From positions 124,001-188,000 of the forward strand of contig NZ_FOKA01000003.1 in the NCBI RefSeq assembly GCF_900111925.1: 64,000 nt of DNA, given 5' to 3'. Under the pieces are notes generated by a model. It did not search any database and was not told the origin of the DNA. It saw only the letters and a program-made list of their open reading frames with translations. Shown one piece after another: positions 41,996 through 49,858 of the stretch. How positions within the stretch are numbered: the first letter of the stretch is position 1; each line of letters opens with the position of its first letter. Source of the DNA: Cellulomonas marina. Its GTDB lineage: Bacteria > Actinomycetota > Actinomycetes > Actinomycetales > Cellulomonadaceae. Both the position numbers and the translations under genes were made by a program.

Positions 41996-42927
41996 GCGGT
42001 CTCCTCCCGGGACTGCAGCACGCGGATCTGGAACACCGCGAAGGCGACGATGACGACCATGAAGAGCACGGCGTTGGCGAGCTGGTAGCCGTACTCGCCG
42101 CCCTGGAACCCGCCTCGGTAGATGAGCACGCCCACGGACTCCGTCGACGTGCCCGGCCCGCCGCCCGTCATCGCGATGATGTGGTCGAAGACCTGCAGGA
42201 AGCCCTTGAGGGACAGCACCATGTTGATGGTGAAGAACCCGAGGATCATCGGGAACGTGATGCTGCGGAAGCGGCGCCAGGCCCCGGCGCCGTCGAGGGA
42301 CGCGGCCTCGTAGAGCTCGCCGGGCACGGTCTGCAGTCCGGCGAGGTAGATGATGATGTTGAAGGCGGTGCCCTGCCAGACGGCCAGGACGACGATCGCG
42401 ACCCACGCCCAGGTCGCGTCGGCGAGGATCGACTCGCCGAGGGCGTCGACGCCGAGCGCGGTGGCGATGGCCGGGATCGAGAACGTGAACAGGTACTGGA
42501 ACACGTACCCCACGACGAGGATCGCCAGCACGTTGGGCAGGAAGTACACGGCCCGCAGCGTCGTGCGGAACCTGATCCTCGCGTTCAGGCCCACGGCGAT
42601 GGCGAGCGCGATGACGTTGGTGAGGACCGTCGCGACGACGGCGAACTGCGCCGTGAACAGGTACGCGTGCCCCACCCGCGGATCGGTGAACAGCGCGAGG
42701 TAGTTGCGCAGCCCGACGAAGTCCCACGTCCCGTACCCGGGCGAGTCGGTGAAGCTGAAGAAGATGCCCTGCAGCACCGGGACCGTGTGGAACAGCGCGA
42801 AGAGCACGGCTGCCGGCACGACCATCCACGCGAAGGCCCGGGCGGTGCCGCGGGAGGCGCTGCCGCCGCTGCCGCCGGCCGGCGCGCCCGGCGCGGGCGC
42901 GGCCGGGCGCTCGTCGACGGCGGTCAT
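41992..42927 (-). CDS. Carbohydrate ABC transporter permease, MalF type
   Basis: 311 residues with six helices. N-terminal signature VPAAVLFALFHTVPVLQGIFFSFTD is spread over helix 1; the EAA loop reads GELYEAASLDGAGAWRRFRSITFP. The GPGTSTESVGVLIYR block before the last helix is typical of MalF/UgpA-like subunits. Pairs with the MalG-type protein. ATG overlaps the stop of the binding-protein gene (ATGA), and its own stop overlaps the next start, so the subunits are produced in step. Confidence 0.93.
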   Translation of the reverse strand: MTAVDERPAAPAPGAPAGGSGGSASRGTARAFAWMVVPAAVLFALFHTVPVLQGIFFSFTDSPGYGTWDFVGLRNYLALFTDPRVGHAYLFTAQFAVVATVLTNVIALAIAVGLNARIRFRTTLRAVYFLPNVLAILVVGYVFQYLFTFSIPAIATALGVDALGESILADATWAWVAIVVLAVWQGTAFNIIIYLAGLQTVPGELYEAASLDGAGAWRRFRSITFPMILGFFTINMVLSLKGFLQVFDHIIAMTGGGPGTSTESVGVLIYRGGFQGGEYGYQLANAVLFMVVIVAFAVFQIRVLQSREETA

Positions 42928-44210
42928 CCCTGCACCGCCCCGAGGCCCCAGGTGCGCCGGGAGGCGACCTGGTCCCAGCTGTCGTCGAGCCCGCGGAGGA
43001 ACCCGTCGAGGTCGCGGTCCAGCAGGTACTCCTGCAGGAGGTTCGGCAGCGGAATCGCCGGGATGAACTGGTGGTCGGTGAAGCCCACGATGCGCCCTTC
43101 GTCGATGTACTCCTGCACGCCCGCGAGCGCCGGGTCGGGGTTGGACGAGCCCTCGAGCGTCGGGATCGCGACCTGCTCGGCCGCGTAGTCGGCGATGACG
43201 TCGGGCTGGACGAGGAAGTCGACGAACCGCTGCGCCTCCTCGGGGTGCTCGGCGTCGGCCCCGACGGTGACGAGCACGTCGACGCCGGACACGAGCGTCG
43301 TGCGCTCCGGGTCGTCTGTGGCAGGCAGCGCGAAGCTGCCGACGGTGAAGGCCGGCTCGAAGGACCGGATCTGCGGCACGGCGTAGGAGCCGAGCAGGAG
43401 CATGGCGGACTGCCCCTCCGCGAACGCCCGCGTCCCGTCCTGGTAGCCGACCGCCCCGGCGTTGGCCTGCGTGTAGTCGTAGAGCGTCGCGAGCTTCTCC
43501 GACGCGCTGCGCCAGCCTTCCGCGAAGGTGGTCTCGTCGGCGAAACGCCGCTCGAAGAAGTCCTCGGGCGCGTCCTGCGCCGTCAGCGGCGCCAGGGGTG
43601 ACTGCGCGGTCCACGCATCCCCGAGCATCCCGTAGAACGGGGTGATGCCGGCGGCCTCGAAGGTCTCGGCGGCGGCGAGGAGCTCGTCCCAGGTGGTGGG
43701 GACCTCGACGCCCTGCTGCGCGAAGAGCTCCTCGTTGTAGAGGACCCCGCTCGCGTTGGCCGCGAACGGGACGCCGTTGACCGCTCCCGGCTCGCTGGCA
43801 CCGAGCGCCTCGACGACCTCGACGTACGCGGGGTTGACCCGGTCCAGCACCTCGGTGCCGGCGAAGTCGGCGAAGATGCCCGCCGAGGCGAGCTCCCCGT
43901 AGGTGCCGTTGCCGTTGAGGGTGAGCACGTCGGGGACGTCGTCCTTCACCAGGCGCGTGCGCAGCGCGGTCTCCGGGTCCGGGACGTTCTGCACCACGAC
44001 GCGGACGTCCGGGTTCTCGGCCTCGAACTGCCGGGCCAGCGCCTCGAACTGGGCGACGGCCTCGCCCTTGAACTGGAAGAACGTGAGCGTGGTGCGGCCG
44101 TCGCCGGCGCCGGAGCACCCGGCCAGCGCCACGAGGGAGGCGGTGAGGGTCCCGACGACGAGGGCGCGTCGACGCGCCCCTCGTCGTCGGGGGCGGGGAG
44201 GACGGGTCAC
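42924..44210 (-). CDS. Extracellular sugar-binding lipoprotein of an ABC importer
   Basis: 428 residues. After an Arg-rich start and hydrophobic stretch comes the lipobox LVALAGC, so it is lipid-anchored outside the membrane. The mature part is a family 1 solute-binding protein: LTFFQFKGEAVAQFEALARQFE, VPDVLTLNGNGTYGELA, FAEGQSAMLLLGSYAV. It captures oligosaccharides for the MalF/MalG pair; given the flanking GH36 and GH13 enzymes, alpha-galactosides such as raffinose or melibiose are the likely ligands. GTG overlaps the GH36 stop codon (GTGA). Confidence 0.93.
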   Translation of the reverse strand: MTRPPRPRRRGARRRALVVGTLTASLVALAGCSGAGDGRTTLTFFQFKGEAVAQFEALARQFEAENPDVRVVVQNVPDPETALRTRLVKDDVPDVLTLNGNGTYGELASAGIFADFAGTEVLDRVNPAYVEVVEALGASEPGAVNGVPFAANASGVLYNEELFAQQGVEVPTTWDELLAAAETFEAAGITPFYGMLGDAWTAQSPLAPLTAQDAPEDFFERRFADETTFAEGWRSASEKLATLYDYTQANAGAVGYQDGTRAFAEGQSAMLLLGSYAVPQIRSFEPAFTVGSFALPATDDPERTTLVSGVDVLVTVGADAEHPEEAQRFVDFLVQPDVIADYAAEQVAIPTLEGSSNPDPALAGVQEYIDEGRIVGFTDHQFIPAIPLPNLLQEYLLDRDLDGFLRGLDDSWDQVASRRTWGLGAVQG

Positions 44211-46456
44211 GAGGGCTCCTCGGTGGCGGGGGTGACGCGGGTGACGTGCAGCAGGACCATCTGCTCGGGGTGGAGGCCGGGCGCCTGGACGCCGACGCGG
44301 GCCAGGACGGACCCGGGCAGCGTGACCCCGCGGGTCCACCAGGGGGGCGTGGCCCCGGCCTGGGACGTGCGGCCGCCGACGACGTCGCCGGGCGGCAGCG
44401 GGCGGACGTCGTAGAGCGCGTCCGGGTCGAGCCCCGGCAGGCGGAACTGCCCGGGCGGGTAGACGGGCGAGGTGGTGAGGGCGACGACGGTGTAGACCGC
44501 CTCGGACCGGTCGGGGGCGACGACACCCCGCAGCCAGGCAGAGCCGTCGGGGCGCTCGTCGTGCACGACCGTGCCGGTGTGCAGCAGGTCGCGGTGCCGC
44601 TGGTGGGCGGCGACCCACAGGCGGAGGCGGTCCAGCTCCTCGGGCGACGCGCTCGTGAGGTCCCACTCGATGCCCAGGTGGGAGAAGAAGGCGGTGCCCG
44701 CGCGGAGGTCGAGGCTGTGGCCGCGACCGGTGGAGTGGCTGATAGGGGAGGCGATGTGCGAGCCCATGAGCTCGGGCGGCAGGAGCAGCGAGGTGTACGC
44801 CTCGATCTGCTGGCGCTCCAACGGGTCGATGTCGTCGCTGGTCCAGATGCGGTCGGTCAGCTCGAGGATGCCGAGGTCCGCGCGGCCGCCGCCGCCGGAG
44901 CAGGACTCGATCTCCAGGTGCGGGTGCGCGGCGCGGATCTCGGCGAGGAGCCGCAGCACGGCCCCGGCCTGGGCGTGCGCGACCGGGCGACCCGTCGGGC
45001 GGTGGCCGGGCTCGACGAGGTCGCGGTTGTGGTCCCACTTGACGTAGTCGATCCGGTAGGCGTCGAGGACCGCCAGGAGCTGGTCGCGGACGTGGGCGTA
45101 CGCCCCCGGGTGAGTCAGGTCGAGGACCTGCTGGTGCCGGGCCGGCACGGGCAGCCGCTCCCCCGCGGCGAGCATCCACTCGGGGTGCGCGCGGGCGACG
45201 TCCGAGTCCGGGTTGACCATCTCCGGCTCGAACCAGAGGCCGAACTGCATGCCGAGCCCGTGCACGTGGTCGACGAGCGGGCCGAGGCCGTCGGGCCACA
45301 CCTCGTCGGACACCGTCCAGTCCCCGAGGCCGGAGGTGTCGTCCCGCCGCGAGGAGAACCAGCCGTCGTCGAGCACGTAGCGCTCGACGCCGACGGACGC
45401 GGCCAGGTCGGCGAGCGCGACGAGCCGGTCGAGGCGGTGGTCGAAGTACACCGCCTCCCACACGTTGATGAGCACCGGCCGCGGGGAGCGCGGGTGGTGG
45501 GGACGCGAGCGCAGGTAGCCGTGGAAGCGCGCGGACATCGCGTCGAGGCCGTCGGCCGCCGAGCCGTAGACCCAGGGCCCCCGGTAGGAGTCGCCCGTGG
45601 CGAGCCGGATCTCACCTGCGAGCAGCAGCTCCCCACCGGCCAGCAGGCCCGTGCCGAGGTTGGTGCGCTCGGCGTAGGTGCGCGTGTTGCCGTGCCAGGC
45701 GACGTGCACGGCACGCACCTCGCCGCCGCGCCAGCCGAAGCCGCGCTCGCCGGCGGCCAGCAGCAGGCTCGCGTCGTGACCCCGGGAGCGGCGGCTCTCG
45801 CGCAGGTGCGTGCCGAGCGTGAAGGCGTGCCGCTGCGGGGTGCGCTCGCGCAGGTGGCGGCCCGTGAGGTCGAGGATCTCGTCGGAGGTCAGCGGTACGG
45901 GCAGGTTGACGTCGAGCGTGGCGAGGTCGAACAGGCCTTCAACGACGTTGGTGACCTCGGCGCGCAGCCGGACGAGCCCCGGGTGCAGCAGCTCGACGTC
46001 GAGACCGAGCGCGAGGCCGGCGGTCTCGTCGCGGGCGTCCACGCGGACCCGGTGGGCGACGGACGGGTCGCCGGCGGGCCGCTCGTGCGTCAGGGCGGTG
46101 ACGAGGAAGGCCGTGGAGAAGTCGCGCCCCTCGCGGTGCCCGGTCAGCCCGGGCGTGCCCATCCAGCCGGCGGACTGCTCGGCGACGAGGGACAAGGGCA
46201 CGACGACGTCGGCCTGGCCCGAGGCGAGGCCGGGCTCGGCGGCCAGGCGCAGGTCGGCGAGGGCGGCGTCGTCCAGGTCGCCGAGGTCCTCGCCCCAGTG
46301 CAGGACGCGCGGCAGGCGGTCGCCGGTGCAGTCCAGCAGCAGGGCGGTGCCGCCGGCGCGCAGGGCGAGCACCCCGGACGGCCCGAGGGGCGACCCGGGG
46401 GTCGCACCGGCGGCACCCGCGCGGACGGTGTCGGGCGGGGACGGCAGGATGCTCAC
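44207..46456 (-). CDS. Alpha-galactosidase, GH36
   Basis: 749 residues, the usual size of tetrameric GH36 enzymes. N-terminal beta-supersandwich, then the (beta/alpha)8 barrel: VLINVWEAVYFDH, ERYVLDDGWFSSRRDD, WFEPEMVNPDSD, YVKWDHNRD with the nucleophile Asp near residue 475, ESCSGGGGRADLG and WTSDDIDPLERQ with the acid/base Asp. Removes terminal alpha-1,6 galactose from raffinose-family sugars in the cytoplasm (no signal peptide). GTG at 46456 (VSILPSPPD) is the most upstream start compatible with the promoter; GAGAGG lies upstream. First gene of a five-gene operon, divergent from a ROK regulator. Confidence 0.94.
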   Translation of the reverse strand: MSILPSPPDTVRAGAAGATPGSPLGPSGVLALRAGGTALLLDCTGDRLPRVLHWGEDLGDLDDAALADLRLAAEPGLASGQADVVVPLSLVAEQSAGWMGTPGLTGHREGRDFSTAFLVTALTHERPAGDPSVAHRVRVDARDETAGLALGLDVELLHPGLVRLRAEVTNVVEGLFDLATLDVNLPVPLTSDEILDLTGRHLRERTPQRHAFTLGTHLRESRRSRGHDASLLLAAGERGFGWRGGEVRAVHVAWHGNTRTYAERTNLGTGLLAGGELLLAGEIRLATGDSYRGPWVYGSAADGLDAMSARFHGYLRSRPHHPRSPRPVLINVWEAVYFDHRLDRLVALADLAASVGVERYVLDDGWFSSRRDDTSGLGDWTVSDEVWPDGLGPLVDHVHGLGMQFGLWFEPEMVNPDSDVARAHPEWMLAAGERLPVPARHQQVLDLTHPGAYAHVRDQLLAVLDAYRIDYVKWDHNRDLVEPGHRPTGRPVAHAQAGAVLRLLAEIRAAHPHLEIESCSGGGGRADLGILELTDRIWTSDDIDPLERQQIEAYTSLLLPPELMGSHIASPISHSTGRGHSLDLRAGTAFFSHLGIEWDLTSASPEELDRLRLWVAAHQRHRDLLHTGTVVHDERPDGSAWLRGVVAPDRSEAVYTVVALTTSPVYPPGQFRLPGLDPDALYDVRPLPPGDVVGGRTSQAGATPPWWTRGVTLPGSVLARVGVQAPGLHPEQMVLLHVTRVTPATEEPS

Positions 46457-46546
46457 CGGTGGGCCTCTCGGTCGGGCGGATGGCACGGTCGGCCGGAGGG
46501 CCACCACGGCGGGAGGGCGGGGTGCGGCAGCGCTGACGGCCCTCCT

Positions 46547-46575
46547 AGTTTTGCTCCGGAAGGAATTGTCGTCAA
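46547..46575 (-). promoter_or_regulatory. Promoter of the alpha-galactoside operon with possible ROK operator
   Basis: On the minus strand TTGACG (46575-46570) and AAAACT (46552-46547) are spaced by 17 bp. Between them lies a symmetric TCCGGA core flanked by TT and AA half-sites, a plausible site for the divergent ROK protein. A role in binding is inferred only from position. Confidence 0.5.
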
Positions 46576-46658
46576 GAAGCGCGATCCGCGTCACGCGGCG
46601 TGCGGTCCTGCGGCAGGATGACGCGAGGCTTCGTTGCTCGACGGAAGGAAGTGCGCGC

Positions 46659-47807
46659 ATGACCGACTGGGCGCCGCTCGACGGGTCGACCCAGGCGGTC
46701 GCGCTCGAGGTCCTTCTGCACGGACCGCTGGGCCGGGCGGAGCTGTCCCGCCGCACGGGCCTGTCGCAGGCGAGCCTGAGCCGCCTCACCCGGCCGCTCG
46801 TCGACGCAGGCCTGCTCGTCGAGGTCGAACCCGCCGACGTGCCCGCGGGCAGGGGCCGGCCGGCGCAGCCGCTCGACGTGGCCGCCTCGGCCCACGCGTT
46901 CGTCGGGGTGAACCTCACCGGCGACGACGCCGTCGCCGTCCTCACCGACCTGCGCGCGACCGTGCTGGCGCACCGCCGCGTCCCGCTGGCCGACCACGCA
47001 CCCGACGCCGTGCTGGAGGTCGTCGCCGGGCTCGTCCGCGAGCTGGCTGCCGAGGCGCCGGGCGCCGCACCGCTCGAGGGCGTCGGCGTCAGCCTCGGCG
47101 GCCAGACCACCCCCGACGGGACCGTCCGGCGCGCCCCCTTCCTGGGGTGGCGGGACGTCCCCGCGGGACCGGCCCTGCGGTCCGCGCTCGACCGGGCGGT
47201 CACGGTGGACAACGACCTCGTCGCGCGGACGGAGGCCGAGCACTGGTTCGGCGCGGGCCGGGAGCACCCGCACTTCGCGCTGCTCACGGTCGGGGCCGGG
47301 GTCGGGCTCGGCCTCGTCGTGCACGACCGGCTCGTCCAGGGGCCGGACGCCGGCCTGGGGCTCGTCGGGCACCACCGTCTCGCGCTCGACGGCCCGCGCT
47401 GCAGCGACGGGCACCGGGGGTGCGCGTCGGCGTTCGTCACTCAGCACGGGGTGCAGGGCGCGGTCGCGGCCGCCGTCGGCCGGTGGGTCGACTACGACGA
47501 GGCGCTGGACCTCGCGGTGGCGGGGCATCCCGGCGCGCGCCGGGCGGTGGACGACGCCGGCCGCGCGCTCGGCCGCCTGGTCGCGGCCGTCGCCAACGTC
47601 GCCGGGACGCCGACGGTCGTCCTGGGCGGCGAGGGCGTGCGCCTGGCGTCGGTCGCGTCGGAGGCGCTGGCGTCGGGCCTGGCGGAGGACCGCGACCCGG
47701 AGGCGACGCCGGTCGGCCTCGTCGTCCGCCCCGAGGACCGCACGCAGTGGCCCCGCGGCGCAGCCGTCCGCGCCATCCAGGCGTTCGTCACCGGCGCGGG
47801 CCGCTGA
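46659..47807 (+). CDS. ROK-family transcriptional regulator of the alpha-galactoside operon
   Basis: 382 residues. N-terminal winged helix (LLHGPLGRAELSRRTGLSQA, SLSRLTRPLVDAGLL) followed by a sugar-kinase-like ROK domain (GVSLGGQTTPDG, VDNDLVARTEAEHWFGAG, LLTVGAGVGLGLV). The zinc-binding motif usual in ROK proteins, C-x-C-G-x-x-G-C, reads C-S-D-G-H-R-G-C here, so one cysteine is replaced. Divergent from the GH36 operon and most likely its repressor. ATG with GGAAGGAAG upstream. Its 3' end overlaps a small convergent membrane-protein gene by 20 bp. Confidence 0.9.
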   Translation: MTDWAPLDGSTQAVALEVLLHGPLGRAELSRRTGLSQASLSRLTRPLVDAGLLVEVEPADVPAGRGRPAQPLDVAASAHAFVGVNLTGDDAVAVLTDLRATVLAHRRVPLADHAPDAVLEVVAGLVRELAAEAPGAAPLEGVGVSLGGQTTPDGTVRRAPFLGWRDVPAGPALRSALDRAVTVDNDLVARTEAEHWFGAGREHPHFALLTVGAGVGLGLVVHDRLVQGPDAGLGLVGHHRLALDGPRCSDGHRGCASAFVTQHGVQGAVAAAVGRWVDYDEALDLAVAGHPGARRAVDDAGRALGRLVAAVANVAGTPTVVLGGEGVRLASVASEALASGLAEDRDPEATPVGLVVRPEDRTQWPRGAAVRAIQAFVTGAGR

Positions 47808-47997
47808 CCCCCTCGTCGCCCGCAGCGTGAGGGCCTTCCGCTGCTGCGTGCCGCCGGTCGACGAGCGCGGCGACGCGCAGCACGACCGCGGTCGAGACGG
47901 TGAACGCCGCCAGCGCCAGGCCCGCGACGAGCGCGGCCGTGCCGCGGCCGCCGGGGTCCGGACCGCGACCGCCGCCGGCGCTGCGGGGTCCCGTCAT
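47788..47997 (-). CDS. Small single-TM protein, 69 aa
   Basis: 69 residues with one hydrophobic segment (ALVAGLALAAFTVSTAVVLRVAAL, about residues 21-44 by span), a Gly/Arg-rich N-terminus and a His/Ala-rich charged tail. No known family recognised. It is believed real because GGAGGTGA, a near-perfect Shine-Dalgarno, sits 6 nt before the ATG. It lies just past the tRNA-Thr gene and terminator on the same strand and overlaps the end of the convergent ROK gene. Confidence 0.58.
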   Translation of the reverse strand: MTGPRSAGGGRGPDPGGRGTAALVAGLALAAFTVSTAVVLRVAALVDRRHAAAEGPHAAGDEGVSGPRR

Positions 47998-48020
47998 GCC
48001 GTCACCTCCGTCGGAGACGA

Positions 48021-48051
48021 GGACGGCCCCCGCCGAGGGCGGGGGCCGTCC
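48021..48051 (-). terminator. Terminator of tRNA-Thr
   Basis: Perfect 14-bp stem (48021-48034 with 48038-48051), loop GAG, beginning 5 nt past the tRNA 3' end. All G/C stem and no T tract. Confidence 0.8.
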
Positions 48052-48055
48052 GATG

Positions 48056-48128
48056 AGCCGCCTAAGAGAATCGAACTCTTGACCTTCTCATTACGAGTGA
48101 GACGCTCTGCCGACTGAGCTAAGGCGGC
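48056..48128 (-). tRNA. tRNA-Thr (anticodon CGT)
   Basis: 73 nt that fold as a full cloverleaf: acceptor GCCGCCT/AGGCGGC, D arm with AGCTCAGTCGGCAGAGC, anticodon arm TCTCA-CTCGTAA-TGAGA, and T arm with GTTCGATTC. Anticodon CGT reads ACG (Thr). The discriminator is T; CCA is not encoded. Confidence 0.97.
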
Positions 48129-48161
48129 GTCGCCGGACCCGGGGGCGCGGCGAGCGGGTCC

Positions 48162-48190
48162 ACCATACCCGGCGCCGGACGAGCGCCCAA
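48162..48190 (-). promoter_or_regulatory. Promoter of tRNA-Thr
   Basis: TATGGT (48167-48162, minus strand) and TTGGGC (48190-48185) are spaced by 17 bp, putting the start of transcription about 25 nt before the tRNA. Confidence 0.5.
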
Positions 48191-48223
48191 ACCGGCCCGG
48201 CCCACCCGCGTGGACGCGCCCCG

Positions 48224-49750
48224 TCAGCAGCGGGTGCCGTCGGCCGGCACGGTCCCCTCGACGAGGTAGGCGTCGACCACGTCCGCGATGCAGGTGTTGC
48301 TCGCGCGGTAGGCCGTGTGACCCTCCCCCTCGAAGGTGAGCAGGACGCCCGACGAGAGCGTCGTCGCCAGCTTCTCGGCCCACGCGTAGGGCGTCGCGGG
48401 GTCGTTCGTCGTGCCGACGACGAGGATCGGCGCCGCACCCTCGGCCGCGTAGGAGGGCAGCGGCTCGGCGACGGGCGTGGGCCACTGCGCGCACGTGACG
48501 CCGCCGTAGGAGAACCACGGGCCCACGGTGGGCGCCGCCGCCTCGACCTCGGCCGCCGCCGCGCGCATCTCGGCGACGTCCGCGGGGGCGCGGGAGTCCG
48601 CGCACCCGATCGACCAGAAGGCCTCGAACATGTTGCTCGTGTACCGGCCCTCGGCGTCGCGCTGGTAGTACGCGTCGGACAGCGCGAGCAGCACCGACCC
48701 GTCCCCGCGCGTGATCGCGGCCGTCAGCCCCTGGGTCAGCAGGTCCCAGGACGCCTGGGAGTAGAGCGTCGCGGCGATCCCCGAGAACGCCAGAGCGCTG
48801 GTCAGCCGCCGGTCCTGCCCGGTGGTCAGAGGGGCGGCGGTGGCCTTGTCCAGCAGGGTGCGGACCTGCGCGAGACCGTCCTCGACGTCCCCGTCGAGCG
48901 GGCAGGTGTCCTGCCCCTGGCAGTACGCGACGTACGCCCGCAGCGCCCCCTCGAAGCCGGCCGCCTGCCCCGCGGAGACCTCCGTCGACGTCAGGGTCGG
49001 GTCGAGGGCGCCGTCGAGCACGAGACGGCCGACGCGCTCGGGGAAGAGCGCGGCGTAGGTCGCTCCGAGCTGCGTGCCGTAGGAGAACCCCAGGTAGGTG
49101 AGGGTCTCGTCGCCGACGAGCGTGCGCAGCAGGTCGAGGTCGCGCGCCGCGGAGACCGTGTCCACGTGCTCCAGCAGGGGGCCGGTCCGCTCCAGGCACT
49201 GCGCACCCACCGCACCCCACGTCGCCGCGGCCTCGGTGAGACCGGCGTCGGAGGTGTCGAGGTCGGTGGCCGTCAGCACGTCGAGCTCGGCGTCGTCGAC
49301 GCAGTCGACGGGCGTGCTCAGGCCGACGCCCCGCGGGTCGAACCCGACGACGTCGTAGGAGGCCAGCAGCGTGTCGGAGAACTCCGCCAGGGCCGCCGGG
49401 ACGTAGTCGACGCCGGAGGCACCGGGCCCGCCCGGGTTGATGAACAGCGTCCCGAGGCGCTCACCGGTCGCGGCGTGCCGGGTGAGCGCGACGCCGATCG
49501 TCTCGCCCTCGGGCTCCGCCCAGTCGAGCGGCACGCGCGCCGTCGCGCACTCGAGGTCTGCGCAGTCCGTCCACACCAGCTCCTGCGCCGCCACGTCACC
49601 GTCGGCGGGGGCCGCCGCGGCGGTGCTCGGGCCCGGCGTCACCGTCTCCTGCTGGACGGCGGGCGTGCACCCCGCGACGGCGAGCAGACCCGCCAGGAGG
49701 GCGACGAGGGCCGCGGGCCCGGCAGGTCGGCGGGCGGGGCGGGGGCGCAT
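48224..49750 (-). CDS. Secreted alpha/beta hydrolase, tripeptidyl-aminopeptidase-like (TAP family) lipoprotein
   Basis: 508 residues. Signal peptide with the lipobox LLAVAGC, so a membrane-anchored extracellular lipoprotein. Blocks: GTLFINPGGPGASG (oxyanion loop), YDVVGFDPRGVGLS, YLGFSYGTQLGATYAALFPERV (nucleophile Ser in GFSYGTQ), PILVVGTTNDPATPY with the Asp region, and GEGHTAY (His) before the C-terminal TAP-like part. Relatives in Streptomyces (SlpD/SlpE, Tap) release N-terminal tripeptides from proteins. ATG at 49750 follows a TACCGT hexamer at 7 nt and no Shine-Dalgarno. Last protein gene of the topA-tmk-holB cluster; the tRNA follows. Confidence 0.92.
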   Translation of the reverse strand: MRPRPARRPAGPAALVALLAGLLAVAGCTPAVQQETVTPGPSTAAAAPADGDVAAQELVWTDCADLECATARVPLDWAEPEGETIGVALTRHAATGERLGTLFINPGGPGASGVDYVPAALAEFSDTLLASYDVVGFDPRGVGLSTPVDCVDDAELDVLTATDLDTSDAGLTEAAATWGAVGAQCLERTGPLLEHVDTVSAARDLDLLRTLVGDETLTYLGFSYGTQLGATYAALFPERVGRLVLDGALDPTLTSTEVSAGQAAGFEGALRAYVAYCQGQDTCPLDGDVEDGLAQVRTLLDKATAAPLTTGQDRRLTSALAFSGIAATLYSQASWDLLTQGLTAAITRGDGSVLLALSDAYYQRDAEGRYTSNMFEAFWSIGCADSRAPADVAEMRAAAAEVEAAAPTVGPWFSYGGVTCAQWPTPVAEPLPSYAAEGAAPILVVGTTNDPATPYAWAEKLATTLSSGVLLTFEGEGHTAYRASNTCIADVVDAYLVEGTVPADGTRC

Positions 49751-49757
49751 GCGCCCC

Positions 49758-49763
49758 ACGGTA
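49758..49763 (-). promoter_or_regulatory. -10 element for a leaderless hydrolase mRNA
   Basis: On the minus strand TACCGT ends 7 nt before the ATG at 49750. The -35 region is not recognisable. Confidence 0.4.
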
Positions 49764-49812
49764 ACCGGCCCTGCCGACGCGTCCGGCCGCCGTCCCGGCG
49801 ACGAGCACCCGG

Positions 49813-49858
49813 CTCTCAGCCCTGCGGACGCCGTGCTCTCAGCCCTGCGGGCGCAGCG
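49813..49858. repeat. 23-bp tandem duplication spanning the holB stop codon
   Basis: CTCTCAGCCCTGCGG occurs at 49813-49827 and again at 49836-49850, where it holds the holB stop (TCA at 49839 on the plus strand); the two 23-bp units match at about 20 positions. Confidence 0.85.
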
